From Denitratisoma sp. DHT3 (GTDB lineage Bacteria > Pseudomonadota > Gammaproteobacteria > Burkholderiales > Rhodocyclaceae), in the NCBI RefSeq assembly GCF_007833355.1, contig NZ_CP020914.1, positions 1,846,047-1,910,046 on the forward strand: 64,000 bases of DNA. Reading direction: 5' to 3'. Position 1 is the first letter of the stretch. The number at the start of each line of letters is the position of its first letter. A program made the translations under genes and the position numbers. Shown here one piece after another: positions 35,182-43,460 of this stretch. Below the pieces are notes generated by a model. The model was not told where the DNA came from, ran no database searches, and worked only from the letters and a program-made list of their open reading frames with translations.

Positions 35182-35275
35182 TTAACGTGAAATACACCAT
35201 TGAAACGGCAAGTCAAACATACGAGCGCAGCGAGCCGATATCGTCATCTCCCCCGGAGCGGGGGACGTAGGCGGA
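35182..35275 (+). repeat. Short-form dispersed repeat upstream of the EF-G paralogue
   Basis: TTAACGTGAAATACACCATT, GAAACGGCAAGTC, AAACATACGAGCGCAGCG and AGCCGATATCG, followed by a G-rich CCCCCGGAGCGGGGGA. It joins the left end of the family directly to the right end of the long form, so it looks like an internal-deletion derivative. Confidence 0.7.
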
Positions 35276-35511
35276 GTTTCGCGGCGCATGCGCCGGTCAC
35301 GTTATCGAGCCCGGCTCATTCTACGCCGGCCGCGGCCAATGGTTCCGCCTTCGTTCCGCCTTCGTTCCGCATCCAGTGCGGCGGTGCGGATGCTTCCCGC
35401 GATCCGCCCGCCATATAATCACGCCATGACGTCATGCCTCCATCCTCCGCCCGGCACGCTGCCGGCGCTCGTCCCCGGAGCGGCCTTGTCCCCGTCCGTT
35501 CGGAGAAACCC
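35276..35511. other. Intergenic region with 11 bp tandem repeat and radical SAM gene promoter
   Basis: No gene is seen. An 11 bp unit TTCCGCCTTCG is repeated about two and a half times at 35343-35370. A TATAAT -10 lies at 35414-35419, with only a weak -35 (TGCTTC) 17 bp upstream, about 90 bp before the radical SAM ATG. Confidence 0.45.
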
Positions 35512-36687
35512 ATGAATCAGCACACCATCGAAATTCTCAAATCCGGGGCGCCTCGCCCCTGTCCGGCCTCCGACGCCGACGCCATCGTCGGCGGCCGCGT
35601 CGAACTGCAACTCCTGACCACCCTCAAGTGCAACCTCAAATGCACCTACTGCTCGCTGGGTGTCGGCGACGTGCTCGGCTCCCAGACTCAGGTGGCCTAC
35701 GACATCGACCATCTCGCCGCCTTCGTGGACAAGCACCTCAAGGAAAAGGAGGTCTACGTCACCTTCTACGGCGGCGAGCCGCTGCTCAACACCAACATGA
35801 TGCAGGAGGTGATGCAGCGCTTCCCGCTGTTCCGCTACCAGCTCCAGACCAACGGCACCCTGCTCGACAACCTGCCGGACTGGGTGCTGCACAAGCTGTC
35901 CAACATCCTCGTCTCCATCGACGGCGGCGAGGAGACCACCGACGGCTACCGGGGCCGGGGCATCTGGCGCCAGGTGATCAAGAACGTCGGCCACGTGCGC
36001 GACCGGGTCGGCGGCACCATCACCGCCCGCGTCACCTGGGGGCGGCCGGACACCACGTTCGAGGAACTGGACGACCTGGCCGAATCCTTCGACTACCTGT
36101 ACTGGCAGTTCGTCGCCGACGAGCATTACTTCGACGATTCCGTGGCCAAGCGCCAGGCGGTGCTGGTGCAGCTGATCGACAAGTTCTTCCGCCGCACCGA
36201 CAAGCTCTACCCGCTGATCCCGCTGATGGGCATGGTGCGCAACAAGCTGTTCCCCTCCCGTGCCAAGGAACTCTACGCCGGCCTGACCCAGTGCCGGGTC
36301 TCCACCCACATCATCAACGTGATGCCCGACGGCAAGATCTTCCCTTGCCCCGACATGATGTACGTGCCGGAGATGCAGCAGGGCGACGTGATCGGCAACT
36401 GGCTCCGGCGCAGCCCCCTGCAACCCCATCCGGACATGCCCTGCGAGGACTGCGAAGCCTTTTCCTGGTGCCGCCGCAACTGCATGAAGAACCTCTATCT
36501 GGGCTATGTGAAGAACGACCTGCGCTACCGCAACAACGTGGTGGAGCCGATCTGCGAGCTGATCCGTTTCATGGGCCGGGAGATCGACCGCCACGATCCG
36601 GCCGCCTGGTTCGCCCAGGCCAGCCTGCCGGTGCGCCAGCAGGTCACCGGCGCCGAAGTCTACGAGTACTGCGAGATCATGCCCTGA
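35512..36687 (+). CDS. Radical SAM protein with SPASM-type C-terminal cluster domain
   Basis: The 391-residue protein has the radical SAM cluster motif CNLKCTYC (CxxxCxxC, about residues 40-47), GGEP in VTFYGGEPLLN, and a C-terminal Cys-rich region (QCRVSTHIINVMPDGKIFPC; CEDCEAFSWCRRNC) that fits SPASM auxiliary Fe-S clusters. SPASM enzymes often modify ribosomal peptides or protein partners. No precursor peptide gene was recognised nearby. The start has GGAG 6 nt upstream. It is followed by a P450 gene on the same strand, which suggests a shared pathway; the substrate is unknown. Confidence 0.88.
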   Translation: MNQHTIEILKSGAPRPCPASDADAIVGGRVELQLLTTLKCNLKCTYCSLGVGDVLGSQTQVAYDIDHLAAFVDKHLKEKEVYVTFYGGEPLLNTNMMQEVMQRFPLFRYQLQTNGTLLDNLPDWVLHKLSNILVSIDGGEETTDGYRGRGIWRQVIKNVGHVRDRVGGTITARVTWGRPDTTFEELDDLAESFDYLYWQFVADEHYFDDSVAKRQAVLVQLIDKFFRRTDKLYPLIPLMGMVRNKLFPSRAKELYAGLTQCRVSTHIINVMPDGKIFPCPDMMYVPEMQQGDVIGNWLRRSPLQPHPDMPCEDCEAFSWCRRNCMKNLYLGYVKNDLRYRNNVVEPICELIRFMGREIDRHDPAAWFAQASLPVRQQVTGAEVYEYCEIMP

Positions 36688-36691
36688 ACCT

Positions 36692-36743
36692 GGCTCGCCA
36701 CGCTCGCGTGTTTGTCTTGCCGTTTCAATTTGCTGTTCCACAC
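36692..36743 (-). repeat. Short-form dispersed repeat between the radical SAM and P450 genes
   Basis: Read on the minus strand: GTGGAACAGCAAATTGAAAC, GGCAAGACAAACACGCGAGC, GTGGCGAGCC. It matches the 35182 copy in the ATTGAAACGGCAAG and CAAACA..CGAGCG..GCGAGCC parts. It lies within an apparently cotranscribed pair. Confidence 0.6.
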
Positions 36744-36765
36744 CAACCCCAGTCAGGAGCAGATC

Positions 36766-38136
36766 ATGCAGACCGCACAACCGGACAACGACTATCTCGC
36801 CCGCCCCGACAACACCCGCCTGCGCCATATTCCGGGTGACTACGGGCTGCCCTTCCTGGGCTGCATGATCCCGCTCATCAACAACCCCTCGGCCCTGATC
36901 CGCCGCTACTACGAGCGCTACGGGCCGGTCTGCCGCACCCAGGCCACCGGCCAGAAAATAGTCTGGGCGCTGGGGCCGGACTACAACCGCGACATCACCG
37001 TCGACCCGGAGCAGATCTACTCGGCCCGCATGGGCTACGACGGCATGCTGCGCGACTTTTTCGCCGGCGGGCTGCTGATGAAGGATTTCGGCGAGCATCA
37101 CTTCCATCGCCGCATCATGCAGACCGCCTTCAAGATCGACTCGCTGAAACAGCATCTGCTGCAGATCAACGAGCGCGTCGCCCACGACCTGCCGGACTGG
37201 AGCACCCGCCCGGACTTCCATTTCTACCCGGCGATCAAGGCCCTGCTGCTGGACATCGGCGCCCGCGTCTTCGTCGGCCTGGAGATGGGCGGCGAGGCCC
37301 AGCGCCTGAACCAGGCCTTCCTCGACATGATGGAGGGCGTGCTCTCCATCGTCCGCCGCGACTGGCCGGGCCTGCTCTACCATCGCGCGATGAACGGCCG
37401 CCGCGAACTGGAGCGTTTCTTCCTCGAACTGATGCCGGCCAAGCGGGTCTCCGACGGCAACGACATGATGGGCCACTTCGCCCGCGCGCTCGACGAGACC
37501 GGCCAGCCCTACCCGGACCAGGTGGTGCGCGACCATATCCTGTTCCTGCTGCTGGCGGCCCACGACACCACCACCAGCGCCCTGACCATGGCGGCCTACT
37601 ACCTGGCGCGGCATCCGGAATGGCAGGAGCGGCTGCGCGCCGAAGCCCTCGGTACGAATCTCGCGGCGCCCGACTACGAGACCATCAAGAGCGGCCTGCC
37701 GCTCACCGAGCAGACCTTCCACGAAATCCTGCGCCTGCATCCCCCCGTGCCCCAGTTGATGCGGCGCACGGTGCGCGACACGGAACTGGGCGGCTACGAG
37801 ATTCCGGCCGACACCCTGGTGGCGATCTCTCCCGCCTTCAGCCACCGGATGGCGGAATACTGGCGCGACGCGGACCGGTTCGATCCCGACCGCTTCGGCC
37901 CCGAACGTCAGGAACACAAGGCCCACCCCTATCTCTGGGTGCCTTTCGGCGGCGGCGCCCACAAGTGCATCGGCATGCACTTCGCCGACCTCCTGTTCAA
38001 GTGCGTGCTGCACGACATGCTGCGCCGCTACCGCTGGTCGCTGCCCGCGGGCTATCCGGCCAGTCCGGCGATCATGCACTTCCCCTTTTCCAAGCTGAAG
38101 GACGACCTGCCCCTGCGCCTGACGCCCCTGAGTTGA
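36766..38136 (+). CDS. Cytochrome P450
   Basis: The 456-residue protein has the P450 landmarks in order: I-helix LAAHDTTTSAL, K-helix ExxR in EILRLHPPVP, PERF-like DRFDPDRFGPER, and the heme-binding loop PFGGGAHKCIGMHFA with the Cys ligand. No N-terminal membrane anchor is present, so it is soluble and needs separate redox partners, none of which lie nearby. The overall style resembles CYP51/CYP120-like enzymes of lipophilic substrates, but the substrate is unknown. The start is the ATG at 36766; sequence upstream is repeat. Confidence 0.93.
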   Translation: MQTAQPDNDYLARPDNTRLRHIPGDYGLPFLGCMIPLINNPSALIRRYYERYGPVCRTQATGQKIVWALGPDYNRDITVDPEQIYSARMGYDGMLRDFFAGGLLMKDFGEHHFHRRIMQTAFKIDSLKQHLLQINERVAHDLPDWSTRPDFHFYPAIKALLLDIGARVFVGLEMGGEAQRLNQAFLDMMEGVLSIVRRDWPGLLYHRAMNGRRELERFFLELMPAKRVSDGNDMMGHFARALDETGQPYPDQVVRDHILFLLLAAHDTTTSALTMAAYYLARHPEWQERLRAEALGTNLAAPDYETIKSGLPLTEQTFHEILRLHPPVPQLMRRTVRDTELGGYEIPADTLVAISPAFSHRMAEYWRDADRFDPDRFGPERQEHKAHPYLWVPFGGGAHKCIGMHFADLLFKCVLHDMLRRYRWSLPAGYPASPAIMHFPFSKLKDDLPLRLTPLS

Positions 38137-38154
38137 AAGCAACCAAGAAACACA

Positions 38155-39480
38155 ATGCCTGATTCCATTACCGGCCCCGAACTGCTGGCGCCCGCCGGCT
38201 CGCTGGCCATGCTAGACACCGCCCTGGCCTTCGGCGCCGGCGCGATCTACGCCGGCCAGCCGCGCTACAGCCTGCGCGCCCGCAACAACGACTTCGGCAA
38301 GCTCGACGCCCTGGCCCAAGGCATCGAACGCACCCACGCCCTGGGCCGCAAGCTCTACGTCGTCAGCAACATCTATCCGCACAACGCCAAGCTCAAGACC
38401 TACCTGGCCGACATGGCGCCGGTGATCGCCCTCAAGCCCGACGCGCTGATCATGGCCGACCCCGGCCTGATGCTGATGATCCGCGAAGCCTGGCCCGAGA
38501 TGCCGATCCATCTCTCGGTCCAGGCCAACACCGTCAACCACGCGGCGGTGCGCTTCTGGCGCCAGGCCGGCGTCTCGCGGGTGATCCTGTCGCGTGAACT
38601 GTCCCTCGACGAGATCGCCGAGATCCGCCAGGAATGCCCCGACACCGAACTGGAAGTCTTCGTCCACGGCGCCCTGTGCGTGGCCTACTCGGGGCGCTGC
38701 CTGCTCTCCGGCTACTTCAACCACCGCGATCCGAACCAGGGAACCTGTACCAATTCCTGTCGCTGGGATTACAAATTGAACCCGGCCAGCGTCGAAGACA
38801 GCGGCGATGTCCAGTCCTGCGGCGGCACTGCGCTGGGCAACGCGCCCCAGGACAAGGTCTGGCTTCTGGAGGAGGGTACCCGCCCCGGCCAGCTGATGCC
38901 GATCGAGGAGGACGAGCACGGCACCTACATCCTCAATTCCAAGGACCTGCGGGCGATCGAGCATGTGCAGCGGCTGGTGGAGATCGGCGTCGATTCGCTG
39001 AAGATCGAGGGCCGCACCAAATCGCCCTACTACGTGGCACGCACCTGCCAAGCCTACCGCCGGGCGATCGACGCCGCCGTCGCCGGCCGGCCCCTGGATC
39101 CGCGCCTGCTGGGGGAATTGGACGGCCTGGCCAGCCGGGGCTACACCGGCGGCTTCTACGAGCGGCATCCGGACCGGGAGCACCAGAACTATCTGCGCGG
39201 CCATTCCGAATCCGGGCGCAGCCTGTACGTCGGCGACCTGCTGGGCTACGGTGCCGACGGCCTGGCCGAGATCGAGGTCAAGAACCGCTTCGCCCGCGGC
39301 GACCGGCTGGAACTGATCCATCCCGCCGGCAACCGGGAAGTGACGGTCTCCGCGCTCCACAACGCGGAAGGCGCGGCCATCGAGGTGGCGCCGGGCAGCG
39401 GCCATCGCGTGCACCTGGCGCTGCCGCCGGGGCTGGAGGGCGCCTTCGTCGCCCGCTTCCTGGAACCGGACCGTGGATGA
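38155..39480 (+). CDS. trhP: U32 family protein, TrhP-like tRNA 5-hydroxyuridine synthesis
   Basis: The 441-residue protein is a YegQ/TrhP-type U32 member. In E. coli TrhP supports prephenate-dependent hydroxylation of U34 in tRNAs. Signatures are ELLAPAGSLAMLDTALAFGA, IYAGQPRYSLRARNNDF, the Cys-rich HGALCVAYSGRCLLSGYF and NQGTCTNSCRWDYKL, and SLKIEGRTKSPYYVA. The Cys set fits an Fe-S cluster. It follows the P450 gene by 18 bp and overlaps the next gene by 8 nt. The symbol rests on family resemblance. Confidence 0.88.
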   Translation: MPDSITGPELLAPAGSLAMLDTALAFGAGAIYAGQPRYSLRARNNDFGKLDALAQGIERTHALGRKLYVVSNIYPHNAKLKTYLADMAPVIALKPDALIMADPGLMLMIREAWPEMPIHLSVQANTVNHAAVRFWRQAGVSRVILSRELSLDEIAEIRQECPDTELEVFVHGALCVAYSGRCLLSGYFNHRDPNQGTCTNSCRWDYKLNPASVEDSGDVQSCGGTALGNAPQDKVWLLEEGTRPGQLMPIEEDEHGTYILNSKDLRAIEHVQRLVEIGVDSLKIEGRTKSPYYVARTCQAYRRAIDAAVAGRPLDPRLLGELDGLASRGYTGGFYERHPDREHQNYLRGHSESGRSLYVGDLLGYGADGLAEIEVKNRFARGDRLELIHPAGNREVTVSALHNAEGAAIEVAPGSGHRVHLALPPGLEGAFVARFLEPDRG

Positions 39481-40048
39481 CGCGGTGCGGGCCGCGCTCG
39501 CCCGCTGGCCCAATGTTCCCGATGTCTACGGCTGGCTGTCGCTGGACCGGCGCGGCCGCTGGCGCATCAAGGGCGAAGTGGTGAGCAACGCGGCGCTGGC
39601 GGCGTTCATCGGCCGCAACTACGACGTGGACGCGCGCGGTTGCTGGTATTTTCAGAACGGTCCGCAACGGGTCTTCGTCGCCCTGGAATACACGCCCTGG
39701 ATTCTGCGTCTCGCCGCGCCCGGCCGGCTCGAAACCCATACCGGCCTGCCCGTGGAGCATCCGCGCCGCGCCTGGCTGGATGAAGAGGGCAACCTGCTGA
39801 TCGACATCGGCAATGACCTGGGACCAGGCGGCATGGGTCTGGTCTGCGACCGCGACCTGGCGGCGTTGATCGAGGGCCTGACGCTCGCCGACGGCAGCGC
39901 GGCGGACACCGAAACGCTGGAACGCATTCTGGCGCAAGGAAGTATTCCACCCGGCGTCGAACTGCGCCTGCAAGGCTTCGGCGCTCCGCTGCCGGTGACG
40001 TTCGCCAGCACGGCGGAGATTCAGCGGCTGAGCGGCCATGAACCTTAA
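39473..40048 (+). CDS. DUF2946-like protein
   Basis: The 191-residue protein begins MDDAVRAALARWPNVPDVYGWLSLDRRG..., with FIGRNYDVDARGCWYFQNGPQRVFVALEYTPW and LPVEHPRRAWLDEEGNLLI. I recognise this as the betaproteobacterial DUF2946-type family of unknown function. It uses a GTG start overlapping the trhP stop by 8 nt, so translation is coupled. No signal peptide or membrane helix is visible. Coupling to TrhP hints at tRNA modification, but this is inference. Confidence 0.65.
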   Translation: MDDAVRAALARWPNVPDVYGWLSLDRRGRWRIKGEVVSNAALAAFIGRNYDVDARGCWYFQNGPQRVFVALEYTPWILRLAAPGRLETHTGLPVEHPRRAWLDEEGNLLIDIGNDLGPGGMGLVCDRDLAALIEGLTLADGSAADTETLERILAQGSIPPGVELRLQGFGAPLPVTFASTAEIQRLSGHEP

Positions 40049-40063
40049 AACGGCTCTTCGGAG

Positions 40064-40190
40064 CTAGCGTGAGAAACAAGCTTTTCCGCCGGGCAATAAT
40101 CCCAAGGAAAAGCGGCACGCGGCGCCAGTCGCAACCTATCAATGCCGCTACAGCGTTCGCCGTGATATCGAGTGCAGCGAGCCGTATGCC
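40064..40190 (+). repeat. Long-form dispersed repeat before cassette copy 1
   Basis: CTAGCGTGAGAAACAAGCTT, TTCCGCCGGGC, GGAAAAGCGGCACGCGGCGC, CGCAACCTATCAATGCCGCT and GATATCGAGTGCAGCGAGCC. The G-rich right end is missing. It fills the gap between the DUF2946-like gene and the nucleotidyltransferase cassette. Confidence 0.75.
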
Positions 40191-40244
40191 TGTACGGTTC
40201 CAAGGTCGGTGTATCCTCTGAGCGTCCCAGGAAAGGAGGATGAC

Positions 40245-40487
40245 ATGAGAACTGTAGGTCAGCGCAAAGAGCGCCCCATTAGCCTTCTTGCGTCTGGCAC
40301 CCTCCTGGCCGAGGGCGCTCGATTCAACGATGAGATGCATCGGTTGCCTACGGGCGACACGACATTCATTCCCAAAGGCGTGTATCGCTTCAAGACACAC
40401 GAAGACGCCTACCGGCATCAGCTTGACTGTGTGGCCAAGGGAATGGCAAAAGTTGCATTGGAGCGAGTACATGGACGAAACGGATGA
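40245..40487 (+). CDS. Small cassette protein, copy 1 (partner of nucleotidyltransferase)
   Basis: This 80-residue protein of unknown function has the core SGTLLAEGARFNDEMHRLPT, GDTTFIPKGVYRFKTHEDA and LDCVAKGMAKVALER. A very strong AAAGGAGG precedes the ATG. It overlaps the nucleotidyltransferase start by 17 nt. A paralogue with the same partner is at 56074-56301. The small-upstream, larger-downstream coupled layout is typical of toxin-antitoxin pairs, and this member would be the candidate antitoxin; that is inference. GC content is lower than in neighbouring genes. Confidence 0.75.
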   Translation: MRTVGQRKERPISLLASGTLLAEGARFNDEMHRLPTGDTTFIPKGVYRFKTHEDAYRHQLDCVAKGMAKVALERVHGRNG

Positions 40488-40968
40488 ATATTGTCGTCCG
40501 GCGTCCTTGGAAGACCTGAAGGCGCTGATTGAGTCATTGAATCGACAGCAAGTCGATTACCTGCTCATTGGTGGGTATGCCTTGTTTGTGCATGGCTACC
40601 ATCGGGCCACGACGGACATTGACGTACTGGTTCCGGCAACAGTGGAATCGGGGGTCAGAGTCAAGGCGGCGTTGATGGTGTTACCTGATCAGGCCGCAAA
40701 GGACTTGGAGCCGGAGTGGTTCACGGAAGGTGAAAACATTCGGATTGCCGATGCCTTCCTGGTCGATGTCATGCTGAATGCGTGCGGCGAAACGTACGAC
40801 ACGCTCAAGCAATATGCCGTGACCGTAGACCTGGAGGGCACTCCCGTTCGAACGGTAAGCCTTGAAGGGCTTTTGCGGACAAAGCAAACCATGCGCGACA
40901 AGGATGTGGCAGACAGGCACATTCTGGAGCGAGCACTGAAACTGTTCAAAGAACGATCCAAGGAATAG
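40471..40968 (+). CDS. Nucleotidyltransferase-fold protein, cassette copy 1
   Basis: The 165-residue protein carries the minimal nucleotidyltransferase signature: LLIGGYALFVHGYHRATTDIDVLVP, that is GG followed by DxD, so catalytic carboxylates are kept. A C-terminal segment RTVSLEGLLRTKQTMRDKDVADR resembles AbiEii-like and DUF6036-like proteins, some of which are toxins. The copy at 56301-56789 is highly similar by eye. It starts inside the 3' end of the small gene and is followed by a strong terminator, making a self-contained unit. Confidence 0.82.
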   Translation: MDETDEYCRPASLEDLKALIESLNRQQVDYLLIGGYALFVHGYHRATTDIDVLVPATVESGVRVKAALMVLPDQAAKDLEPEWFTEGENIRIADAFLVDVMLNACGETYDTLKQYAVTVDLEGTPVRTVSLEGLLRTKQTMRDKDVADRHILERALKLFKERSKE

Positions 40969-40978
40969 GCCGTGACCT

Positions 40979-41010
40979 CAAAGAGCCTCCGCACCGCGGA
41001 GGCTCTTTTC
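40979..41010 (+). terminator. Intrinsic terminator after cassette copy 1
   Basis: AAAGAGCCTCCGC-ACC-GCGGAGGCTCTTTT forms a perfect 13 bp stem with a triloop and a short T run (40979-41010). It ends the cassette transcript and lies before the convergent sensor kinase gene. Confidence 0.9.
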
Positions 41011-41098
41011 CATTGTGGGCGTGGAACCATGCTTCTTGCGTTCTGTGTCCTCTGTGGCTTGCAGTACGGTTTTCACTCGCGCCGGCCGAATTCCCGGA

Positions 41099-42442
41099 TT
41101 ACGACCCCCGACCCTGACCGGCGCCGGCGAAACTCACCCGTACCGCCAGCCCCCGCCCGGCGGGGCCGTCGGCCAGCGCCAGCCGTGCGCCGTGCAGTTC
41201 GGCGATGCGGGCGACGATGGACAGGCCCAGGCCGGAGCCGCTTTCGCCGCTGCCGGCGATGCGATAAAAACGGTCCAGCACCTGCGCCCGCTCTTCGGCC
41301 GGGATGCCGGGCCCCTGATCGACGACGGCGAGCGCCGCGACGCCATCGGCGCCGCGCTCCAGCACGACCCGCACCTGACTGCCCGGCGGGCTGTAGCGCA
41401 CCGCGTTGTCGAGCAGATTGCGCAGCAGCACGGACAACAGGACCGGCTGCCCGAGGATCGGCAGCGGCGGCCCCTCCTCCAGGACCAACTCGATGCCCCT
41501 CGCCAGCGCCTGGGGCGCGCTGCGCGCCACCGCCTCGGCCGCGCAGGCGCGCAGCTCGCAGTCGATCAGGCCGGCGCCGCGGCTGCCGCTGTCGAGCCGG
41601 GCCAGGGTCAGCAACTGCTCGACCAGGTGGGTGGCCCGATCCGTCGCGGCGACCACATTGGCCAGCGCCCGCCGCCGCTCGTCCTCGTCCCGGCTGGCCT
41701 GCGCCACCTGGGCATGGGTGCGCATCGCCGCCAGCGGCGTGCGCAGTTCGTGGGCGGCATCGGCGGTGAAGCGGCGCTCCTGCTCCATGGAGCGGGCGAT
41801 GCGTCCCAGCAGGCCGTTGAGCCGTTCCAGGATCGGCCGCAGCTCGCCCGGCGTCCCGGCCAGGGGGATCGCGTCGAGCCGGTCGGGGGAACGCTGGCCG
41901 ATCGAATCCGCCAGCCGCGACAGCGGCGCCAGGCTGCTGCGGATCAGCAGAGTCAACGCCAGGACCAGGAGCGGCAGGGCCAGGGCCAGCGGCTTCAACA
42001 ACTGGCGCGCCAGTTCGCTGGCCACCGCATGGCGCGCATCATGCGCCTCGCCCACCTGGATCAGTTGCCGCGGCGCCACCCCGCGCAGGCTGTACACCCG
42101 CCACGCGGCGCCCCCGATCCGCGCGTCGGAAAACCCCTCGGCCACCGGCGACAGCGGCGCATCGGGCGCCGCCCTGGAGTGGACCCGCAAATGCCCATCC
42201 TCCCAGACCTGGAACGCCACCTTGCGCGCATAGTGATGGGTGGGCAGATGCTCCACCCCCGCCGCCCCGCCGTCGCCGACGAAGGCCGCGAGCAGGGCCG
42301 CCGTCTGCGCCAGATGGGCGTCGAACAACTCGTCGGCCTCGTGGATCGCCTTGCGCCAGGCCAATGCGCTCAGGGCGACCCAGATCACCAGCACGATCGC
42401 CAGAGTACCGAGCAGAAGCCGCAAGCGCAGCGTGTTCTTCAT
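41099..42442 (-). CDS. Sensor histidine kinase, QseC-like
   Basis: The 447-residue membrane kinase has transmembrane helices at about 7-27 and 150-170 around a periplasmic sensor domain, a HAMP-like linker, a HisKA box with phospho-His in AAHELRTPLAAMRTHAQV (near residue 235), and a HATPase domain (LLRNLLDNAVRYSPPGS; VVDQGPGIP; GSGLGLSIVARIAELHG). The style matches QseC/TctE kinases. Its partner regulator is 350 bp upstream on the same strand, separated by repeats. The signal is unknown. Confidence 0.9.
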   Translation of the reverse strand: MKNTLRLRLLLGTLAIVLVIWVALSALAWRKAIHEADELFDAHLAQTAALLAAFVGDGGAAGVEHLPTHHYARKVAFQVWEDGHLRVHSRAAPDAPLSPVAEGFSDARIGGAAWRVYSLRGVAPRQLIQVGEAHDARHAVASELARQLLKPLALALPLLVLALTLLIRSSLAPLSRLADSIGQRSPDRLDAIPLAGTPGELRPILERLNGLLGRIARSMEQERRFTADAAHELRTPLAAMRTHAQVAQASRDEDERRRALANVVAATDRATHLVEQLLTLARLDSGSRGAGLIDCELRACAAEAVARSAPQALARGIELVLEEGPPLPILGQPVLLSVLLRNLLDNAVRYSPPGSQVRVVLERGADGVAALAVVDQGPGIPAEERAQVLDRFYRIAGSGESGSGLGLSIVARIAELHGARLALADGPAGRGLAVRVSFAGAGQGRGS

Positions 42443-42462
42443 GGTTCAGCGGGCCGTCAAAG

Positions 42463-42507
42463 CAAACCACGGCGACACGCCGGGCACGGCGAAATCTTCC
42501 GCGTCGT
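42463..42507 (+). repeat. Segment A of the composite repeat, copy 2
   Basis: ACCACGGCGACACGCCGGGC and ACGGCGAAATCTTCCGCGTC directly precede palindrome copy 2, matching the segment at 19951-19992. Confidence 0.6.
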
Positions 42508-42576
42508 GTAGGAGCGGGCCATGCCCGCGACCAGCGCATCGTCGACCACCGGGTCGCGGGCATGGCCCGCTCCTAC
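42508..42576. repeat. 69 bp palindromic repeat, copy 2
   Basis: The 23 nt arms are identical to the other two copies (left arm begins GTAGGAGCGGGCC, right arm ends GGCCCGCTCCTAC); only the 23 nt centre differs. It lies between the QseB-like and QseC-like genes. Confidence 0.8.
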
Positions 42577-42783
42577 ATGCAGGGCTTCGACAAGCTCAGC
42601 CCGAACGGGTGGTAATTGTCCAGCGCTGCCCCGACAGAGCTTTTCCGCCGCGCCGTCGCAAGGAAAAGCGGCACGCGGCGCCAGCCGCAACCTATCGGTA
42701 GCCGCGACAGCGCTTCCCGTGATATCGAGCGTAGCGAGCCGACTCGAACCCCCCGGAGGGGGGCGAAGGGGGGCGAGCCAGAC
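42577..42783 (+). repeat. Long-form dispersed repeat between regulator and kinase genes
   Basis: After a short GGCTTCGACAAGCTCAGCCC motif (about 42583-42605), of a type common in many genomes, comes a long-form copy from about 42637: AGAGCTTTTCCGCCGCGCCG, GGAAAAGCGGCACGCGGCGC, CAACCTATCGGTAGCCGCG, GATATCGAGCGTAGCGAGCC and a G-rich end 11 bp before the regulator stop. Together with segment A and the palindrome it makes up the 352 bp gap. Confidence 0.75.
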
Positions 42784-42794
42784 CCCAAGCCTTC

Positions 42795-43454
42795 TCATGG
42801 CCTGGGCACCAGATACCCAACCCCGCGCACGGTGCGGATCAGGTCCGGCGCCAGCTTGCGGCGCAGATGATGGACATGGACCTCCAGGGTGTTGGAGCCC
42901 ACTTCCTCGCCCCAGGGATAGAGCTTGGCCTCCAACTGGGCGCGGGTCAGCACCGTGCCGGCGTTGAGCAGCAGCTCGTGCAGCAGGGAGAACTCGCGCG
43001 GCGAGAGTTCCACCGGCCGGCCTTCCCAGGTGACGGAACGCGCCGCCGGGTCCAGCTCCAGGGCGCCATGCACCAGACACGGCGCCGCGGCGCCGGCGGC
43101 GCGGCGCACCAGGGCACGCAGGCGGGCCGCCAGCTCGCCCAGATCGAAGGGCTTGATCATGTAATCGTCGGCGCCGCCGTCGAGGCCGGCGATCACGTCC
43201 GCCGGGGTGTCGCGGGCGGTCAGGATCAACACCGGCAATACCGAACCGCTCTCGCGCAGGCGGCGCAGCAGGTCCAGGCCGCCCAGCCGCGGCAGCCCCA
43301 GGTCCAGCACCAGCGCCGAGAACGGTTCGGCCTGCAAGGCCGCCAGACCGGCCACGCCGTCCTTCACCCATTCGACCTGGAAGCCGGCCTGGCGCAGGCC
43401 GGCCGCGATGCCTTCGCCCAACAAAGAATCGTCCTCGACGATCAGAATCCGCAT
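42795..43454 (-). CDS. OmpR-family response regulator, QseB-like
   Basis: The 219-residue regulator has a receiver domain (MRILIVEDDSLLGEGIAAGL, phospho-Asp in LVLDLGLPRLGG at about residue 51, Lys in MIKPFDLGEL) and a C-terminal winged helix (LVHGALELDPAARSVTWEG; TLEVHVHHLRRKLAP; IRTVRGVGYLVP). It is the probable partner of the downstream QseC-like kinase. The two genes usually touch in such systems. Confidence 0.92.
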   Translation of the reverse strand: MRILIVEDDSLLGEGIAAGLRQAGFQVEWVKDGVAGLAALQAEPFSALVLDLGLPRLGGLDLLRRLRESGSVLPVLILTARDTPADVIAGLDGGADDYMIKPFDLGELAARLRALVRRAAGAAAPCLVHGALELDPAARSVTWEGRPVELSPREFSLLHELLLNAGTVLTRAQLEAKLYPWGEEVGSNTLEVHVHHLRRKLAPDLIRTVRGVGYLVPRP

Positions 43455-43460
43455 TTGGGC

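Noticed and set aside
35200..35418. Small plus-strand ORF (72 codons) as a possible precursor peptide for the radical SAM enzyme
   Set aside because: It runs through a dispersed repeat and a tandem 11 bp repeat, and lacks a ribosome-binding site, leader-like features or a core with modifiable residues.
40288..40470. Upstream extension of the nucleotidyltransferase frame within the small cassette gene
   Set aside because: It is the out-of-frame reading of the small protein gene; the copy-2 nucleotidyltransferase starts at the position aligned with ATG 40471.
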